From Rhipidocladum racemiflorum (Eukaryota; Streptophyta; Magnoliopsida; Poales; Poaceae), in contig CM070591.1 in assembly GCA_036346355.1 (NCBI GenBank), positions 35,558,392-35,622,391 on the forward strand: a stretch of 64,000 nucleotides of DNA, written 5' to 3'. Below the pieces are notes generated by a model. The model searched no databases. It was not told where the DNA came from and saw only the letters and a list, made by a program, of their open reading frames with translations. Positions within the stretch are counted from its first letter, which is position 1. Every line of letters starts with the position of its first letter. The position numbers and the translations under genes are program-made. Shown here piece by piece: positions 30,971 to 43,600 of this stretch.

Positions 30971-31619
30971 GAAAATTGTTTAGATACAATTGATCATAAA
31001 AAATTCACATCAGTGATTCAACGTTTCCTATGTTATCAAGGACATTTAGACATCCAAGATAACAGGTGGGGCTGAAGAGCGTGGAGGCGACCACAGGGTA
31101 GAATTGGGGGGCATGGAGCGGTTGGATTTTGGGAGTAGTGGGAGAACGGGATGGAGGCTTGGAGCGAGCATGAGGAACCCAAACAAAAGAATAAGAGAAG
31201 CATCATCATACAGAGAGCCCAAACAAAAACAAAGAAAACAACCCTTTCGTGATTAATCAATCTTCATCTCATTCTCACCTTTGCTTCACCACTGTTCTTG
31301 GCTCACAAGGTAGTCTCCTCGCAGCAGCTCTGTCATCAAGAATGCCTAAATCTCCTAAAGAACCAAGAACAACACGATCAGTAATAGAGAACACAGATAC
31401 AAGCGAAGATTAAAGCCCCCCAAAATCCATGGCACCCCAAAAAAAGAGAGAAAAGAATCGAACGCAAAACCGAGAACCGATCGGAACACCAACAAGAGGA
31501 TAAATAAAATCCAAGAACCAACACAGATTAAAACCGCCCCCCAAGAACGCGTTCCGGACGAAAATGCAGGTCCAAGAATCCCTAACAAAGAAAGGTACAA
31601 CTACGTGGAATCAAGAAAC

Positions 31620-31994
31620 GACCTACCCTTCCTTGGTCTCCTCAGCCTGCAGAGCGCGGCACCGGGTGGGTGGGGAGCGAGCACGAGGCGACCACGGGGA
31701 GGGGGGCGTCGGAGAGGGAGGCGGCGGGGCGTATGTAAGCTCAACTTCCCTAAAATCATCAAGAACCGACAAGAACCTCCACACGCCGCCGCCTCCTTCG
31801 CCGGCCTCCACCTGGTCCCCGCCGAAGCCAGCGTCTCCATCTCCGCATTCACCTCCGCCTGCGAAGCTAGGTTTAGATCGAGACGGAATTCCCCCGGAGG
31901 AGGGGGTCTTGGGGGGAGAGAGGGAGGACGACGACGGACGCTTGCCGCCCCTGGTGCGGCCGGTGCCGTTGGAGCTCTGATCCGTCTCCACCAT
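31620..31994 (-). CDS. GC-rich first-exon candidate, unidentified
   Basis: ATG at 31994 in a good context (GCCATGGTGG) opens a frame starting MVETDQSSNGTGRTRGG, rich in Ser/Gly/Pro, ending near a possible donor GG-GTAGGT at about 31625. A second minus-strand frame (from 32083) is also open and would splice to a candidate exon at about 31280-31330 (ILDDRAAARRLPCEP). I cannot decide between them. The CpG-rich stretch 31560-32130 looks like the 5' end of a grass gene, perhaps truncated by the elements on its left. Confidence 0.3.
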
Positions 31995-32244
31995 GGCGGT
32001 CGTCGGAGTCCGACTGCAGCAGACGAATTCTTCTCTGTTTTCTTTCCTCTCGGCGGATCCTTTTTTCTTTTTGCAGGGAACATTCTTCAGCGGATCTTTT
32101 TTTCTTTTTGCAGGGAGCTTTCTTAAGCGAGGAAATTAATGGTCGAGCCGTTGGGTACACTACAACAGAAGAAAAGTTTTTATAAAAGGGGAAGAGATTA
32201 TTATTTGGGAATTGACGCGGCGAATAGTTTTAATATATTAAGTT

Positions 32245-32464
32245 TCTGTTTGACGGAGCTCTAACTTCATTAGATACGTGGAGTTGGTGGAATTGGTATT
32301 TCTAGCTTCATTAAATCGTGGTGCAGGAGCTGTGATATATTAAGAGTGTTTAGGTGGGTTAATTTCTTTACAGTTTAGAATAAAAATAACTTAATTCACT
32401 TTATTTTAGCCTACATGTTTCACATCTGAGGTGGAGCTGAGATCTGGAGCTCTGCCAAACAGGG
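32245..32464. mobile_element. Probable MITE, about 220 bp
   Basis: Imperfect terminal inverted repeats: CTGTTTGACGGAGCTC on the left against CCTGTTTGGCAGAGCTCC (reverse complement of the right). The interior is AT-rich with an inverted GGAGTTGG/CAGCTCCACC pair. No clear target duplication, so the superfamily is open. Confidence 0.4.
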
Positions 32465-32865
32465 TCTAAACCCGGGGTTTTCTGCTCAGGCAACACACTT
32501 ACGTCGTCTTGTGGCTCTCCCTCTTTCGGTTTCGGCGTGCGTTCTCTCGCTCCGCTTGTGTTGTTGGTTCGTGATGCAATGCATCGGCATGGGCCCTTGG
32601 CCGAACGCATGGGCCTTCTCGGGCCGTACACAAAGCTTTGCCTCCTCATGTTCTTCTCCCCATCCGACATTCATCTGCGGCGGAGCCCAACCCCGTGAGC
32701 CACCATCGTGCTACACCCGAATTGAACCAGACAGGTGGCTAATCAACGCTTTCCATCTCCCTATGGCAGGCTATGACATAGAGGTGGTACAGCGTGTCGT
32801 ACATATCCAGCCAGACTTGGATTGATTTCTTAATGTGTTAGTGAAACGCTATGAAAGTTGTGAAA
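32465..32865. other. Unassigned low-copy-looking sequence
   Basis: GC-moderate, with an open plus frame at 32511-32825 that I do not recognise. No splice or promoter evidence. It borders the E1 LTR on its right. Confidence 0.3.
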
Positions 32866-32942
32866 GTAGCCTAGAGGGGGGTGAATAGGCTTTTTAAATT
32901 TTAATCTAACTTAATTCCAACGAAAAATAGATCGAAACTTCT

Positions 32943-33010
32943 GATGAGGAAATCGGATCTTCCAATATAAAATCGGAACTTCCGATTAACTATCGGAATA
33001 TCCGATCAGA
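32943..33010. repeat. CGGA-N3-TCCG dyad cluster, left (E1)
   Basis: Three sites, CGGATCTTCCA, CGGAACTTCCG and CGGAATATCCG, about 25 bp apart. Confidence 0.7.
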
Positions 33011-33604
33011 GCAAAAATCAGATGAACAAGTAGCAAAATGCAGCAAACTACAATTTTATCTCTACTCCAAGCTAGTGCAAGATAAAATAAATGAACTCGA
33101 CAGAACTAGCAACTAGAGTTCGCATCCTTGAGAGATCCTACGTCTCCGTTAAGGAAGCTCACAAAGAGCCGAGTCTTTTCCAGCCCTTCCCTCCCAAACC
33201 TCGGTCACACTTGAGATTTGGTTTCACTTTTGATTTCTTCTCTTTCGGAGGCGAAACCGACCTTCATAAACTTCTCACGGCCACCCACAACCTTTTGGGG
33301 CTCGTGAGTGACGCCTAGCCATCTAGGAGTCCTCAACCTCCAAGAGTAATAAATGCAATGTGAAATCAATCTTGGAGATGTACTCTAATTCTCAAGATGA
33401 ATGACTCTAGCTATTGTTCTTAGCATTAGATCTCTCTTTCACACCTCACTCTCTAAAAGATCACTAAGATCAAAAAGGAGGACAAAGTGTACTTCAAGAA
33501 TGTGTATTGAAAGCTCAAGTGTTCAGCTCAAGAAGTGTAACCTCACTAATGAGGAGGTGGTGGTGTATTTATAGGTTTGGACAAAAACTAGCCGTTATGC
33601 CTCC

Positions 33605-34215
33605 ATTCAGCCACATATCGGAACTTTTGACATTAACATCGGAACATCCGATATATATGTCTAAACTTCCAAAAAACAACTCACCTCAACGGTCGAAAAA
33701 CATCCCTCGGAACATCCGATTTTCACGATCGGAGTGTCCAGTGTGTCCAGAGAGTCACTTTGAAAAGTTTTCCTAAGAAGTTTCTAAGACACGATCGGAA
33801 CATCCGATATACACATCGGAACATCCTATTTATCCAAAGAGTGCCCCTTTTTGATTTAACACTAATCGGAATGTTCGACCCGACAGATCGAAACATCCAA
33901 TCTGTCCAAAGAGCACCCAATTTGGAAATTGACCTAATCGGAATATCCGATCCTGTTGATCAGAATATCCGATTTGTTTAGAGAGCACCCCTTTTGGATT
34001 TTACACTGATAGGAACATCCATTAAAAATATCGGAATGTCCGAAGTGTCCAAAGAGTACCCTAAACAGAGAAATCCGGGAGAACTTCTAAGTCCTCATCG
34101 AAACATCCGATACACAGATCGGAGTATTCGATTTATCCAGAGAGTGCACAAAACCAACACACCAGAAAGTCCGATGGATCGGAGCATCTGATAAAATATC
34201 GGAACATGCGATCTG
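33605..34215. repeat. CGGA-N3-TCCG dyad cluster, right (E1)
   Basis: About 15 copies of a dyad with consensus ATCGGAACATCCGAT, spaced irregularly at roughly 20-60 bp and mixed with GTCCAGAGAGTGC-like sequence. At least five are perfect CGGA-N3-TCCG (for example in 33627, 33709, 33795, 33938 and 34031 regions); the rest have one or two changes, but the 3-base spacer is kept throughout. Confidence 0.75.
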
Positions 34216-34545
34216 GACAGAGAAAGAAACCACTCGGTGTAATTGTTGTGACTTGTGTCTCTCAACTAATTAAGCCAGTATTCATCTGAGTATAGAGATA
34301 TAACCTTGATCAACAACTTTGAATCCCTCTTAATAGTACGGCATACCTATCGACTCAATCATGAATATAAAAACAAATTGAAATAATGCCGTTTTCTTTC
34401 TTCTCATTTTGTAGGGTCGCCATCGTTCGTAGATGATCTCACTTTGGGACTTTCACCTGTTCATTAACTCATTGAACACCTTAGTCCCTTTAATCGTTTG
34501 TCATTAATCATCTAAAACTCACTTAGGGGCCTAGATGCACTTTCA

Positions 34546-34561
34546 ATCTCCCCCTTTTTGG
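34546..34561 (-). promoter_or_regulatory. Polypurine tract of E1
   Basis: Minus-strand CCAAAAAGGGGGAGAT directly before the LTR start TGAAAGTG. It fixes the orientation of E1. Confidence 0.8.
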
Positions 34562-35060
34562 TGATTGATGATAACTCGATTAAAGCTTACAAAGGTTAAG
34601 AATATTAATAAACTGAGAATGTAATGAGATATGGTGAGTTCCCCCTAAATATGTGCACTTAAATATATGATTGGAAGTCATATGCACATTTTTGCGAGAA
34701 TTTGCGAGAGTTCCCCCTAAATCCTTGCATTCGAAGAGAATTGGCAAGTTACATAAATATGATATGGCATGTAAACACACATAAATGACAAAGTAAGCAA
34801 TTATGACAAATATTAATCTTAACTCATGCAAATAACTATAGAAGAGATAATAAGCAACATAAAGCATTAGAAATGACCAATGTTCAAAAGAAACCAAAGT
34901 TCGAAAGATTCCAACTAAGAGATCAAATGACCACACGACCCAGACGACTAACTCTCAAGAGACCATGGATAGATAGTAAGCTTTTCTCTCCCCCTTTGGC
35001 ATCAAGCACCACAAAAGGGAAGGAAAAGAACAATAAAGGATCTACTCGGACTCCTCTGAC
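34562..35060. other. E1 untranslated region
   Basis: AT-rich stretch between the polypurine tract and the ORF, with two AGTTCCCCCTAAAT motifs (34640 and 34710) that have counterparts in E2 (GCTCCCCCTAAA at 51593 and 51664). No gene. Confidence 0.5.
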
Positions 35061-36479
35061 CTAGACTCCTCAATGTAGTCCTCGGAATCAGACTCTTCAG
35101 CAGCCGGGGCAAAAGGATCCTTGATCTCATCTTCGTCCTCCTCATCATCTGAGCAAGGTAGGTTGAGATGCCTCTAAATCTCTTTGAGTCTCATGGTGTT
35201 CTTCTTCTGCGCCTTTGCATTGCTTTTACATAAGCAGAAGATAGACTTCAGGGCGCGGAGTACTGGCGAGGAAAAAGATGCACCAGGAGCTGAAGTCTCA
35301 GGAGTAGCAGCAGATGAAGATGCACCATGTCTGGTGGTAGTCTGACTATCTCGCTGAGCTGGAGCCTTGACCACTCTAATCTGCACACCGGTGTGCTGAA
35401 CATCACATTCAAACTGCTTCTTTGTGACTTGCTCAATCATGTGCATAATGTAGGGAGCATACCCATAGCTCCTCTTGGGCTCCTAAGCAGTGAGCCTGAT
35501 CTCATTCCAAATGAAGTCGAAGGCATCAAATGGTCGCTGATCTTCCTGCATCCTACTCAAAAGATTTCTTGTGAACGAGAGCACATGGGATGCATCACCC
35601 TCTTTGGGGGCCAGAGTATTTCTGAGCAACCTATTCAAAGCAACAAAATAGGGCTTCATCCCCTTGTATCACCTGGCTCAGACTCTGCATCTTCTTCATA
35701 AAGAAAACTGATATTTGTTGAAATAAAGAAAGTCTCATTATGAATTTCATCTTTGTCATGAACATTTGCCTCAGTGAAGCCAAGAATTCTAGCAAATTGA
35801 GTGTATGAGACCTCATGCCATTCCCCTTTTGGTATCCATTGCATTGTAGGTCTTATGACTCTGGAAATATAAAGAGTAGCATAAAATTGAGCGATGATCT
35901 CGGTATTCCAGTCATGCTTGAAACCAATTATCCTTTTAATTCCGATCCGCTCATAAGCTGTTATGACTGCATTGAATGTATCATCATCTGCTTCAGTCAT
36001 ATAATCCAAATCAACCCACTGCATTGGAGTCACTAGATTCCTCCTAGGTAGAATGAAGTCTCATAAAAGTCCTATTGGAAGAAATTCCAAAAGCGAGAGT
36101 CTGTTGAGAACTGAGGTTGTCTTCTTGGATCCTCTTCACGTGCCTTCCGCACTTGAGCTGCCTTTCCCTTGTAATTCACTGGCTTTCTCACCAGCCTTTG
36201 AGATCTCTCGGCCTTCTTCAACATTGGCATCCTCCTATTAGCAGCTGGCTGAGATGAACCTGCAATCTCTTTGCCTTTTCTAGATGGTAGGGGAGCTCCA
36301 CTAGCTACATTCACGGTTTGAACAACTTGACTGGGTTCATTGATTGCTACGCCGCCAGCCTATCTTCCTCTGGTTGCTACTCTCTTTGTACGAGTTCCCG
36401 TCGGAGTCTTTCTTTTATAGGTTTGAGTAGTGTCCGATCGGAGCTTTCTACTCAGATTCTCTCCTTGGTTTGGATCCAT
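35061..36479 (-). pseudogene. E1 'putative plant transposon protein' ORF, degenerate
   Basis: From ATG 36479 (MDPNQGENLSRKLRS) the frame runs with stops and shifts through a Lys/Arg-rich segment. It continues into a well-kept domain at 35656-36033: FKHDWNTEIIAQFYATLYIS, then TMQWIPKGEWHEVSYTQFAR and ILGF. A further piece (RPFDAFDFIWNEIR and YAPYIMHMIEQV, about 35430-35590) matches the E2 ORF. This domain is widespread in plants as 'putative plant transposon protein' (from memory); its role is unknown and it may be gag-like. Acidic C-terminus. Confidence 0.55.
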
Positions 36480-36575
36480 ATCAACAATGCCTGACACAAG
36501 ATTTGAGAGACAACGAAGATAAGAGATAGATTCTAAAGGAAGAACTGGATTTTGAGCTCTCTGCATAAATCCTCC

Positions 36576-37183
36576 AGTGTTGAGTCGTGTCTTAGATTAA
36601 TAAGAGTCGCCTTTAGGCGTTAGACTCCAGTGTGATTGTTTAATTTGGATTTTCCTAATTGTTGTGTGTGCAGTATGTGTTGCAAAGCCCTTAGGCATTA
36701 TGAGCAACCATACCAAGTTATTATTGATTAATTAATAAAGTTGGATTTTGTGTTACATACGTTAGCCCGCATAAGTTTCTCTATTCCTTGTCTATTTTTG
36801 TTTCCCTCTCATCTCTAAAACCTCGGAGTACTCGACAGATGGTGAACACTCGTGGCAACAACGAATGAAGTGAAAGTGGTTCTCGCCCCACAGGAAACCC
36901 CAATGATGGAGTACCTGCGCCCCAGCTAGCACCGCCAGTTGATATGCAGAACTTTGGAGCTTTCCTTACCGCTCAGACGAAGCAAATGCATGCTATGATG
37001 CAACAGATGCAGCAGATTACTGCTCAAGCTGCTGCCAATTAGAATACTCAAGTCAATCAGGTACAGCGTCCGAATTCAAGACTTTCTGAGTTCATGAGGA
37101 CCCATCCGACCACATTTTCTGGGAATGCAAACCTACAGGAGGCAGATGACTGGCTGATCGATAGAGAGAAAGCTGCACATTAC
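36576..37183 (+). pseudogene. Plus-strand gypsy gag fragment (R1), 5' piece
   Basis: An untranslated leader (36576-36838) matches the leader of R2 (45330-45060, opposite strand). ATG 36839 starts MVNTRGN, then a stop. The frame continues with DMQNFGAFLTAQTKQMHAMM and MRTHPTTFSGNANLQEADDW. The gag is cut at 37183 by insertion of R2 and resumes at 49714. The 5' LTR is missing; E1 sequence abuts at about 36575. Confidence 0.7.
37179..37183. other. Target-site duplication ATTAC, left (R2)
   Basis: ATTAC here and at 49714-49718 flank element R2. Confidence 0.9.
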
Positions 37184-40100
37184 TGTCGGGACCCCGAATT
37201 TGCAAATCCGGACCCTCTGTGTATTCAGCACTAGTCCAGGAACGCGCTAGTGCACACAGTCTTAACATCGGTAAATATCACAATCATACCAATCGATACT
37301 ATCAAAGTACTTTATTTAAATAATCAAAGGGTTACTTGACCTTATGGCCAAGGTACAAATATATGCCTTGCAAGGCAAAACTTATTCAGAGAAAAGTAGT
37401 AGCAGCGGAAAATCAAATAACTTCGTGGCGCCATCCAAAGATACCACAGCAATCGATCGGGCTCGCATCCCTAAGTAGACGGGTCCTCTTGGAACTCCTC
37501 CTCCGAAACTGGCGTAGTCTCCTCTTCAACTGGTATTGTGTTGAGGCAAGGGTGAGTACTTGGTACTCAGCAAGTCATGCACAGAATGCAAGCTAATATA
37601 CTATATGCATGGCTTGGTACAAAGGAATAGCTCAAGGTATATTTGCAGTAAACAGCTTTTGACAAATAATAAAAGTAGATTCAAAAGCAGTAGAAATAAG
37701 TAAAGCATAAATAACTTTTCAAGAAGGTTAATAAACATTTTCCCCATCCTAAACACATTTCCATCATCTTCATTATTAAACCAAACCAACCTTTCAAATC
37801 CAAGTTATTTTCAGAAAATCTAACCCTTGACTGTAATTCCCGAGCATTGTCCAGTACCGTGGACTCGGCTATTCAAATAGATTCTACACTCTGCAGAGGT
37901 TATGCACTTTACCCACAAGATACAGTCAAACACCACAAAGGCGAGTTCCCGTAACAAAGCCTTTCGGAAGCCTCAAACAACACAGGTGGTCCTCTCCGGT
38001 TCGTGCTCTACACCATCCCTTCCCTTAGCCAAGGCGAAGTATGGGACCAACACACCGTTAGATGGGTATCGGCCACACCACGATACGCTCCCGCATAATC
38101 ACACAAACGGTGTAATCGACACCCTGAGGCTCCACAAGCGAGTCCTTAGCGACTTAGTCAACTAGGGCCGTCCCCATTCGACCATGTGGTTGCAAGTATG
38201 ACCCAGTTCAAAGGCTTGCAAGGTTAAGTCCTTAGAGTGACCAGGGCAAGACTACCCGAAAAACCAAATCAACACTCCCAATGCCACAATGGCCCACTGA
38301 TTACTCTTGCCACATGCCCTGGCCGAAATCGTTTATCAAACCCCAGCTTGATTACCATGCACCACGTGCCATCAACAACAAATGATAATTTTCCAAAACA
38401 GGATCAATATATCATTAAGTCAATAATAACATTTGATTGTCCAAAATCATGTCATGAGCACGAAAGTGTGTCTAAGCAGTATACTACAACGGTCTAAACC
38501 CATGTTGGCAATTTAATAATGTCCAACTAGTAAACCACAACTAGGGTGACAAAGGGTCATGGCACATACTTAAGTAATCAAGGTGTCATATAGCAAATTG
38601 GTATTTATCTAACCCCCATGTTTAAACAAAGTATCTTTCTAATTGAACTAGCATGCAATAGTTTAAATCAAAATAGATTTCGAAATAGGATCAATATGGT
38701 CAAAGCACAACTTGCCTTCAAAAAGCACTTGCTCTTGGTCTTGAGTTGGATCCTGAGTCAACACTTCTCCTTCGAATCCTTCCGGCACTTCAACGTCTAC
38801 TCGTAAAGCGTGCAAATAGCAAATACCCAAATAAACAATAGGCAAAAACATCCCAAAACTCCAAATAAAATCCATAAACAGAGAGAACATAATTTTCTGG
38901 ATTTTTAGAAACTGGAATCGTTCAAATCGGAGTTAAAATGCAAAAGTTATGATTTATTAAAGTTTAAATAATCAATTAAATAATATTACAGAGAAAAACT
39001 TTAGTCCAAAAATTAAATAAAATTCATATTTAGGTAGATCTCAATTTTATACAAATTTAGAAATTTGAATCACTCAAATCGGAGTTGAAACGCAAAAGTT
39101 ATAAGCGTTTGAAGTTTGAATCTAAATTTGAATTAATATTTCGAATTAATAAATCATTTTCTTTTTCGGAAATTAATTATTGCGTCAGCATGGACACGTG
39201 GCATCCTGTGATTGGTCCACAGTGAACCTGCTGACGTCAGCACCGAACGGCCTCCATGATGACGCCAAAGATGACGTCATCATGCCACGTGGCATGTCCC
39301 GTGCCGCCACGCGTGTCTCGGCCCATGGATCGAGTCCACGGTGACACCGGCCCACGGTGGGCGCGCCTACGACTGAGAGGTCGACACGCGGTCCCACCGT
39401 CGCTGGAGTCACGTGCGGTGAGGTTTCTCGGCGAGACATCGACATGCGGGCCCCGCATGTCGGTGACACGCGATCACGCCAGGCTCGGCGCACGCACGCG
39501 GCCCGGCTGTCGCTGACTCAACGCACGGCGGGCGGCGCTTACGTGGCATGATCACGGCCGCTCGATCTAGATCGGACGGTCTAGATCTACCCTAAGTTAA
39601 CGCAGCTTTCTAGCACGTGGCGATCGTGGCCGTCGGATCTTGATCCAACGGCCCAGATCCGATCCGTTTTCCAAAGTTTCGGGAACGTGGACTCACCGTG
39701 ATCGTCCGATGAAGATCCAACGGCACGGAGCTCGTGGGCGGAGATGGAGTCACGGCAGGTCGGGTTGCTGCCGCCAGGGAAGATGACCACGGGCTCGGCG
39801 CTACTGGCGTTCTCGGCGTGATCGAGATGTTCCGCAGTGCGCCTTGTCTTGGGGGTTCGAACCCGGCTTCAACACGGCGGTCAAGGGCTATCGGTGCCGA
39901 GAAGACGAGGAAACCGTAGCGGCTCCGTCCAACTTCGGCGAGCAATCGGCACGGCTTGGCGGCGCTTGAGCTCTATTAGCTAGGGCAAGCGGGCGCATGG
40001 GTGAGGCAACCTCGGGGCGGCCCGGCCTTAAATAGCCCCGGAGGCGTGCTCGGTATGAGCCCTAGTCGGACATTCTGGCGGCGCTCTCCGAGCCTGATTA

Positions 40101-40601
40101 GGCGAGGACGACGACCAGATGCCGCCCACGTGTCCCGCATCGAACGGCCCACGCGCACACGCGACGCTGCCACACGCACGGCCGTTGGATTAAGATCCAA
40201 CGATCGGTGGCTAGGGTTAGGGTTGGGTTCGGCGACGTTCGACCGAATCAAGTGGATCGGGTTCGGTCGGACTCGAGTCCGACTCGGACCCGATGAACAG
40301 TACTAAACCGAAGCGATTTTAATATTCAAAATAATCCCCAAGAATTCATTTAATTCATTAAAAATAGCAAAAGACTCGAAAAATTCTAAAAATTCTGGAA
40401 AATATTTTGGATCATTTTGGACTTAAATAAAATATTTCCAACAAAATTTTATTTGCAATATTGAATTCTTTAATTATTTCAAAATGGGATAAATTCAAAT
40501 AAATTCCAAATAAATCCAAATAAATTCCGTAAAATTCCAAAATTCACCAAAGTGCCAAATCACACATGAATTTAAGAGAAGCAAAATTTTGGGGTGTTAC
40601 A
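37184..40601 (-). repeat. R2 3' LTR, 3418 bp
   Basis: On the plus strand TGTCGGGACCCCG to GGGGTGTTACA. AT-rich stretches (about 38600-39180) are almost identical to the other R2 LTR at 47660-48250; the GC-rich stretch 39180-40300 differs by many 1-3 base indels. Confidence 0.9.
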
Positions 40602-40617
40602 AACCTCCCCTTAATAG
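40602..40617 (-). promoter_or_regulatory. Polypurine tract of R2
   Basis: Minus-strand CTATTAAGGGGAGGTT next to the LTR start TGTAACACC. Confidence 0.8.
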
Positions 40618-40639
40618 AATCTCGTCCCCGAGATTCGTG

Positions 40640-43600
40640 GCTTACTAAAGGAATAGGTTTGGAAACTCCTTCTTTAAATCCTCTTCGCGACTCCCAAGTC
40701 GCTTCACTTTCTTCATGGTTGCTCCATCGAACTCTACTGTAAACGGGTTGACTTGTTTCTAGTTTCTCGATCCATTGTGTCTAGAATCCTCACGGGATGC
40801 TCCTTATAAGTCAAGTCCTCTTGCAACTCAATTGACTCTAGCGGTGTCTGCTCTCGGGAACTCTGAGACACTTCTTTAATCGGGACACATGGAATACATC
40901 ATGTACTCCTCGCTAACGATCGTGGCAACTCCGGTGATAAGCAACTTCGCCTCTGCGGCTCAAAATCTTAAATGGTCCAACATAGCAGGGTGCAAGTTTC
41001 CCTTTGGCATGGAACCTCTTAACTCCCTCGAGAGGCGTAACTCGAGGTATACAAAGTCTTCTCGTTCAAAACTCAAATCTCGGCGACGATTGTCAAGATA
41101 ACTCTTCTGTCGAGATTGGGCTATCTTCAACCTTTCCCTAATCATAGCGACCGCTTCTTGACCTTTTTGAAGAATATCAGGCCCAAAGACACGGCGGCCA
41201 CGGCCTCATTCCAATTCAATGGCGTCCGATGTGGTCGACCATACAAAGGCCTCAAAAGGTGACATCTCAGAACTAGCCTCGATAACTATTGTTGTAATCG
41301 AACTCGGCATACGGCAAACTCTTATCCCAAGAGGTAGCATAAGCTAATGCACAAGCTCTCAACATATCCTCCAGACCGGTTGACTCTTTCTGGCCTCGCC
41401 CATCCGCCTTGGATGATAAGTCAGATCTTGAAGTTCAAACGGGTTCCCATGGCTTCATGCAACTTATTCCGAACCTTGAGGTAAATTGGGTACCTCTGTC
41501 CGATACAATCCTCTTTGGCACTCCGTGCAAGCAGACAATCCCGATCATGTACAATTCTCGCTAATTTATCTCAGAGTAAGTGGTCTTCACGGGGATAAAA
41601 TGGGCTACTTTAGTCAAGCGATCCACTATAACCCATATGGAGTCATAACCTCCTTGAGTCTTCTAAGAAACCGTAATGAAATCCATTCCGATTTCCTCCC
41701 ACTTCCACTCGTATTTTCAATGGCAGTAGCAATCCCGCTGGTCTCTCGATGCATTGCCTTGACTCTACGGCATACGTCGCACAATGCAACATGCTCGGCA
41801 ACTTCACGTTTCATACTTGGCCACCAGAATCTCTCCTTCAGATCCCGATACATCTTGGCGCTTCGGGATGAATCGAGTACTTGAGTCATGGGCTTCTTCG
41901 TAATCGCTTGCTTTAACTCCTTTTTGTTAGGCACCCAAATGCGATCCTTCATCCACAACGTGCCTTGCTCATCCAACTTGAAGTCCTCTGCCTTGCCTTC
42001 CTCCTTTTTTGACTTAATCCTACGGATCCTGTCATCATCCTTATGTCCTTCTCGGATCTGGTCCTCTAAGGTAGGCTTTACTTCCAATGCGGCCAAGAAT
42101 CCGCTAGGTACAACCTCAATCTTCATCTTTTGAAAATCCTCACATAACTCATCCTGACTTGTGGCTAGCAACGTACTCACGGTATGGCTTTTCCGACTCA
42201 GAGCATCGGATACTACGTTGGCCTTCCCGGATGGTAATGGATTCCAACATTATAGTCCTTGATCAACTCTAACCATCTCTCTCGCCTCATATTCAGATCC
42301 GACTGGGTGAATATGTACTTAAGGCTCTTATGATCCGTATATACTTCACATCTGCTTTCCAATCGATAGTGACGCCATATCTTCAAAGCATGCACTACAA
42401 AGCCTAACTCTAAGTCATGTGTCGGATAATTTTCCTCATGCGGCCTCAATCGCCTTGATGCATAAGCGTTTACCTTCCCATTCTGCATCAAGACACATCC
42501 AAGTCCTTGGCGCGATCGTCACAATAAATATCGAAGCTTTGAGCAACATCAGGTAGAACTAACACCGGTGCCGACGCCAATCGCTTCTTCACCCCTGAAA
42601 TCCTTTCTCACATTCTCAAGGCCCATGCAAACTTCTTTTCCTTCTTCAAAGAATTGCGTAAGAGGTTTCGCAATTGTCGAGAAGCCTTCGATGAAACGGC
42701 GGTAGTATCCTCGCCATTCCAAGGAAACTCGACTGGGTCACCGTCTTTGGTCGCTCCCAATGTAACACGACTTCCACTTTGCTTGGATCCACTGGCGACT
42801 CCTTCTCGGTCATTACATGTCCAAGAAACTCCACCTTGTCCTTCCAAAAATCACACTTCTTTGGACTTGGCGAAAAGTTGTCGTTCCCTCGCCTTTTCCA
42901 AAACTCGCCTTAAGTGTTCGGCATGTTCATCCTCTGTCTTGGAGTAGATTAGGATATCGTCTATGAACACGACGACAAACTTGTCCAAATATTCCATGAA
43001 CACCTTATTCATCATATTCATGAAATAAGTGGCGCATTTGTCAATCCAAAGGACATAATCAGAAACTCGTAATGTCCATATCTTGACGAGAATGCGATCT
43101 TGAATATCTTACGATCGGATCTTCAATCGATGGTATCCCGATCTCAGATCAATCTTGGAGAAAACTCCGGCTCCTCTTAATCGATCAAACAAATCATCAA
43201 TCCTGGTAGCGGATACTTATTCTTCACGGTGACCTCATTGAGTGCACGGTAGTCAATGCACATCCTGAAACTCCCGTCCTTCTTCTTGACAAACAAAGCG
43301 GTGCTCCCACGGCGACTAACTTGGTCTGATAAATCCTTTCTCCATTAACTCTTCCAATTGCTTTCTTCATCTCTACCAACTCCTCGGTAGACATCCGATA
43401 GGGTCTCTTTGCTATCGGTCTTTGTGCAGTACAAGCTCTATCACAAACTCTATGTCCCTGTCTCATGCATACCGTAGATCTTCGGGAAAAACATCGGGTA
43501 CTCATTCACTCTTTGGGACATCCTCTATCTTGATTGCCTTGGTACTGTTAACCATCAATGTCAGTCTCTAATCGCAGTGGCTTGAAATTCCACTTTCTTC

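Larger units (their letters stand above)
32866..34545 (-). repeat. E1 3' LTR (minus strand), about 1.68 kb
   Basis: On the minus strand it starts TGAAAGTGCATCTAGGCCCC at 34545 and ends near GGCTACTTTCA. The end is identified by homology with the E2 LTR, both having CCTAGAGGGGGGTGAATAGG close to it. A polypurine tract follows on the plus side. Homology with the E2 LTR includes CAACCTCCAAGAGTAATAA (E1 33342). Two clusters of CGGA-N3-TCCG dyads lie inside. Confidence 0.7.

Noticed and set aside
31564..32126. Plus-strand ORFs opposite the GC-rich first-exon candidate
   Set aside because: GC-rich sequence opens frames on both strands; start context and candidate splice sites favour the minus strand.
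32158..32172. CACTACAACAGAAG, resembling a CACTA transposon end
   Set aside because: No partner end with matching 3-bp duplication and no subterminal repeats nearby.
33605..34215. Possible CRISPR-like or satellite array
   Set aside because: Repeats are 11-15 bp, irregularly spaced and degenerate, in a plant LTR; they are better described as dispersed dyads.
38237..38497. Repeated plus-strand ORFs in the R2/R3 LTRs
   Set aside because: They sit in non-coding LTR sequence, antisense to the element, and their frames differ between copies.
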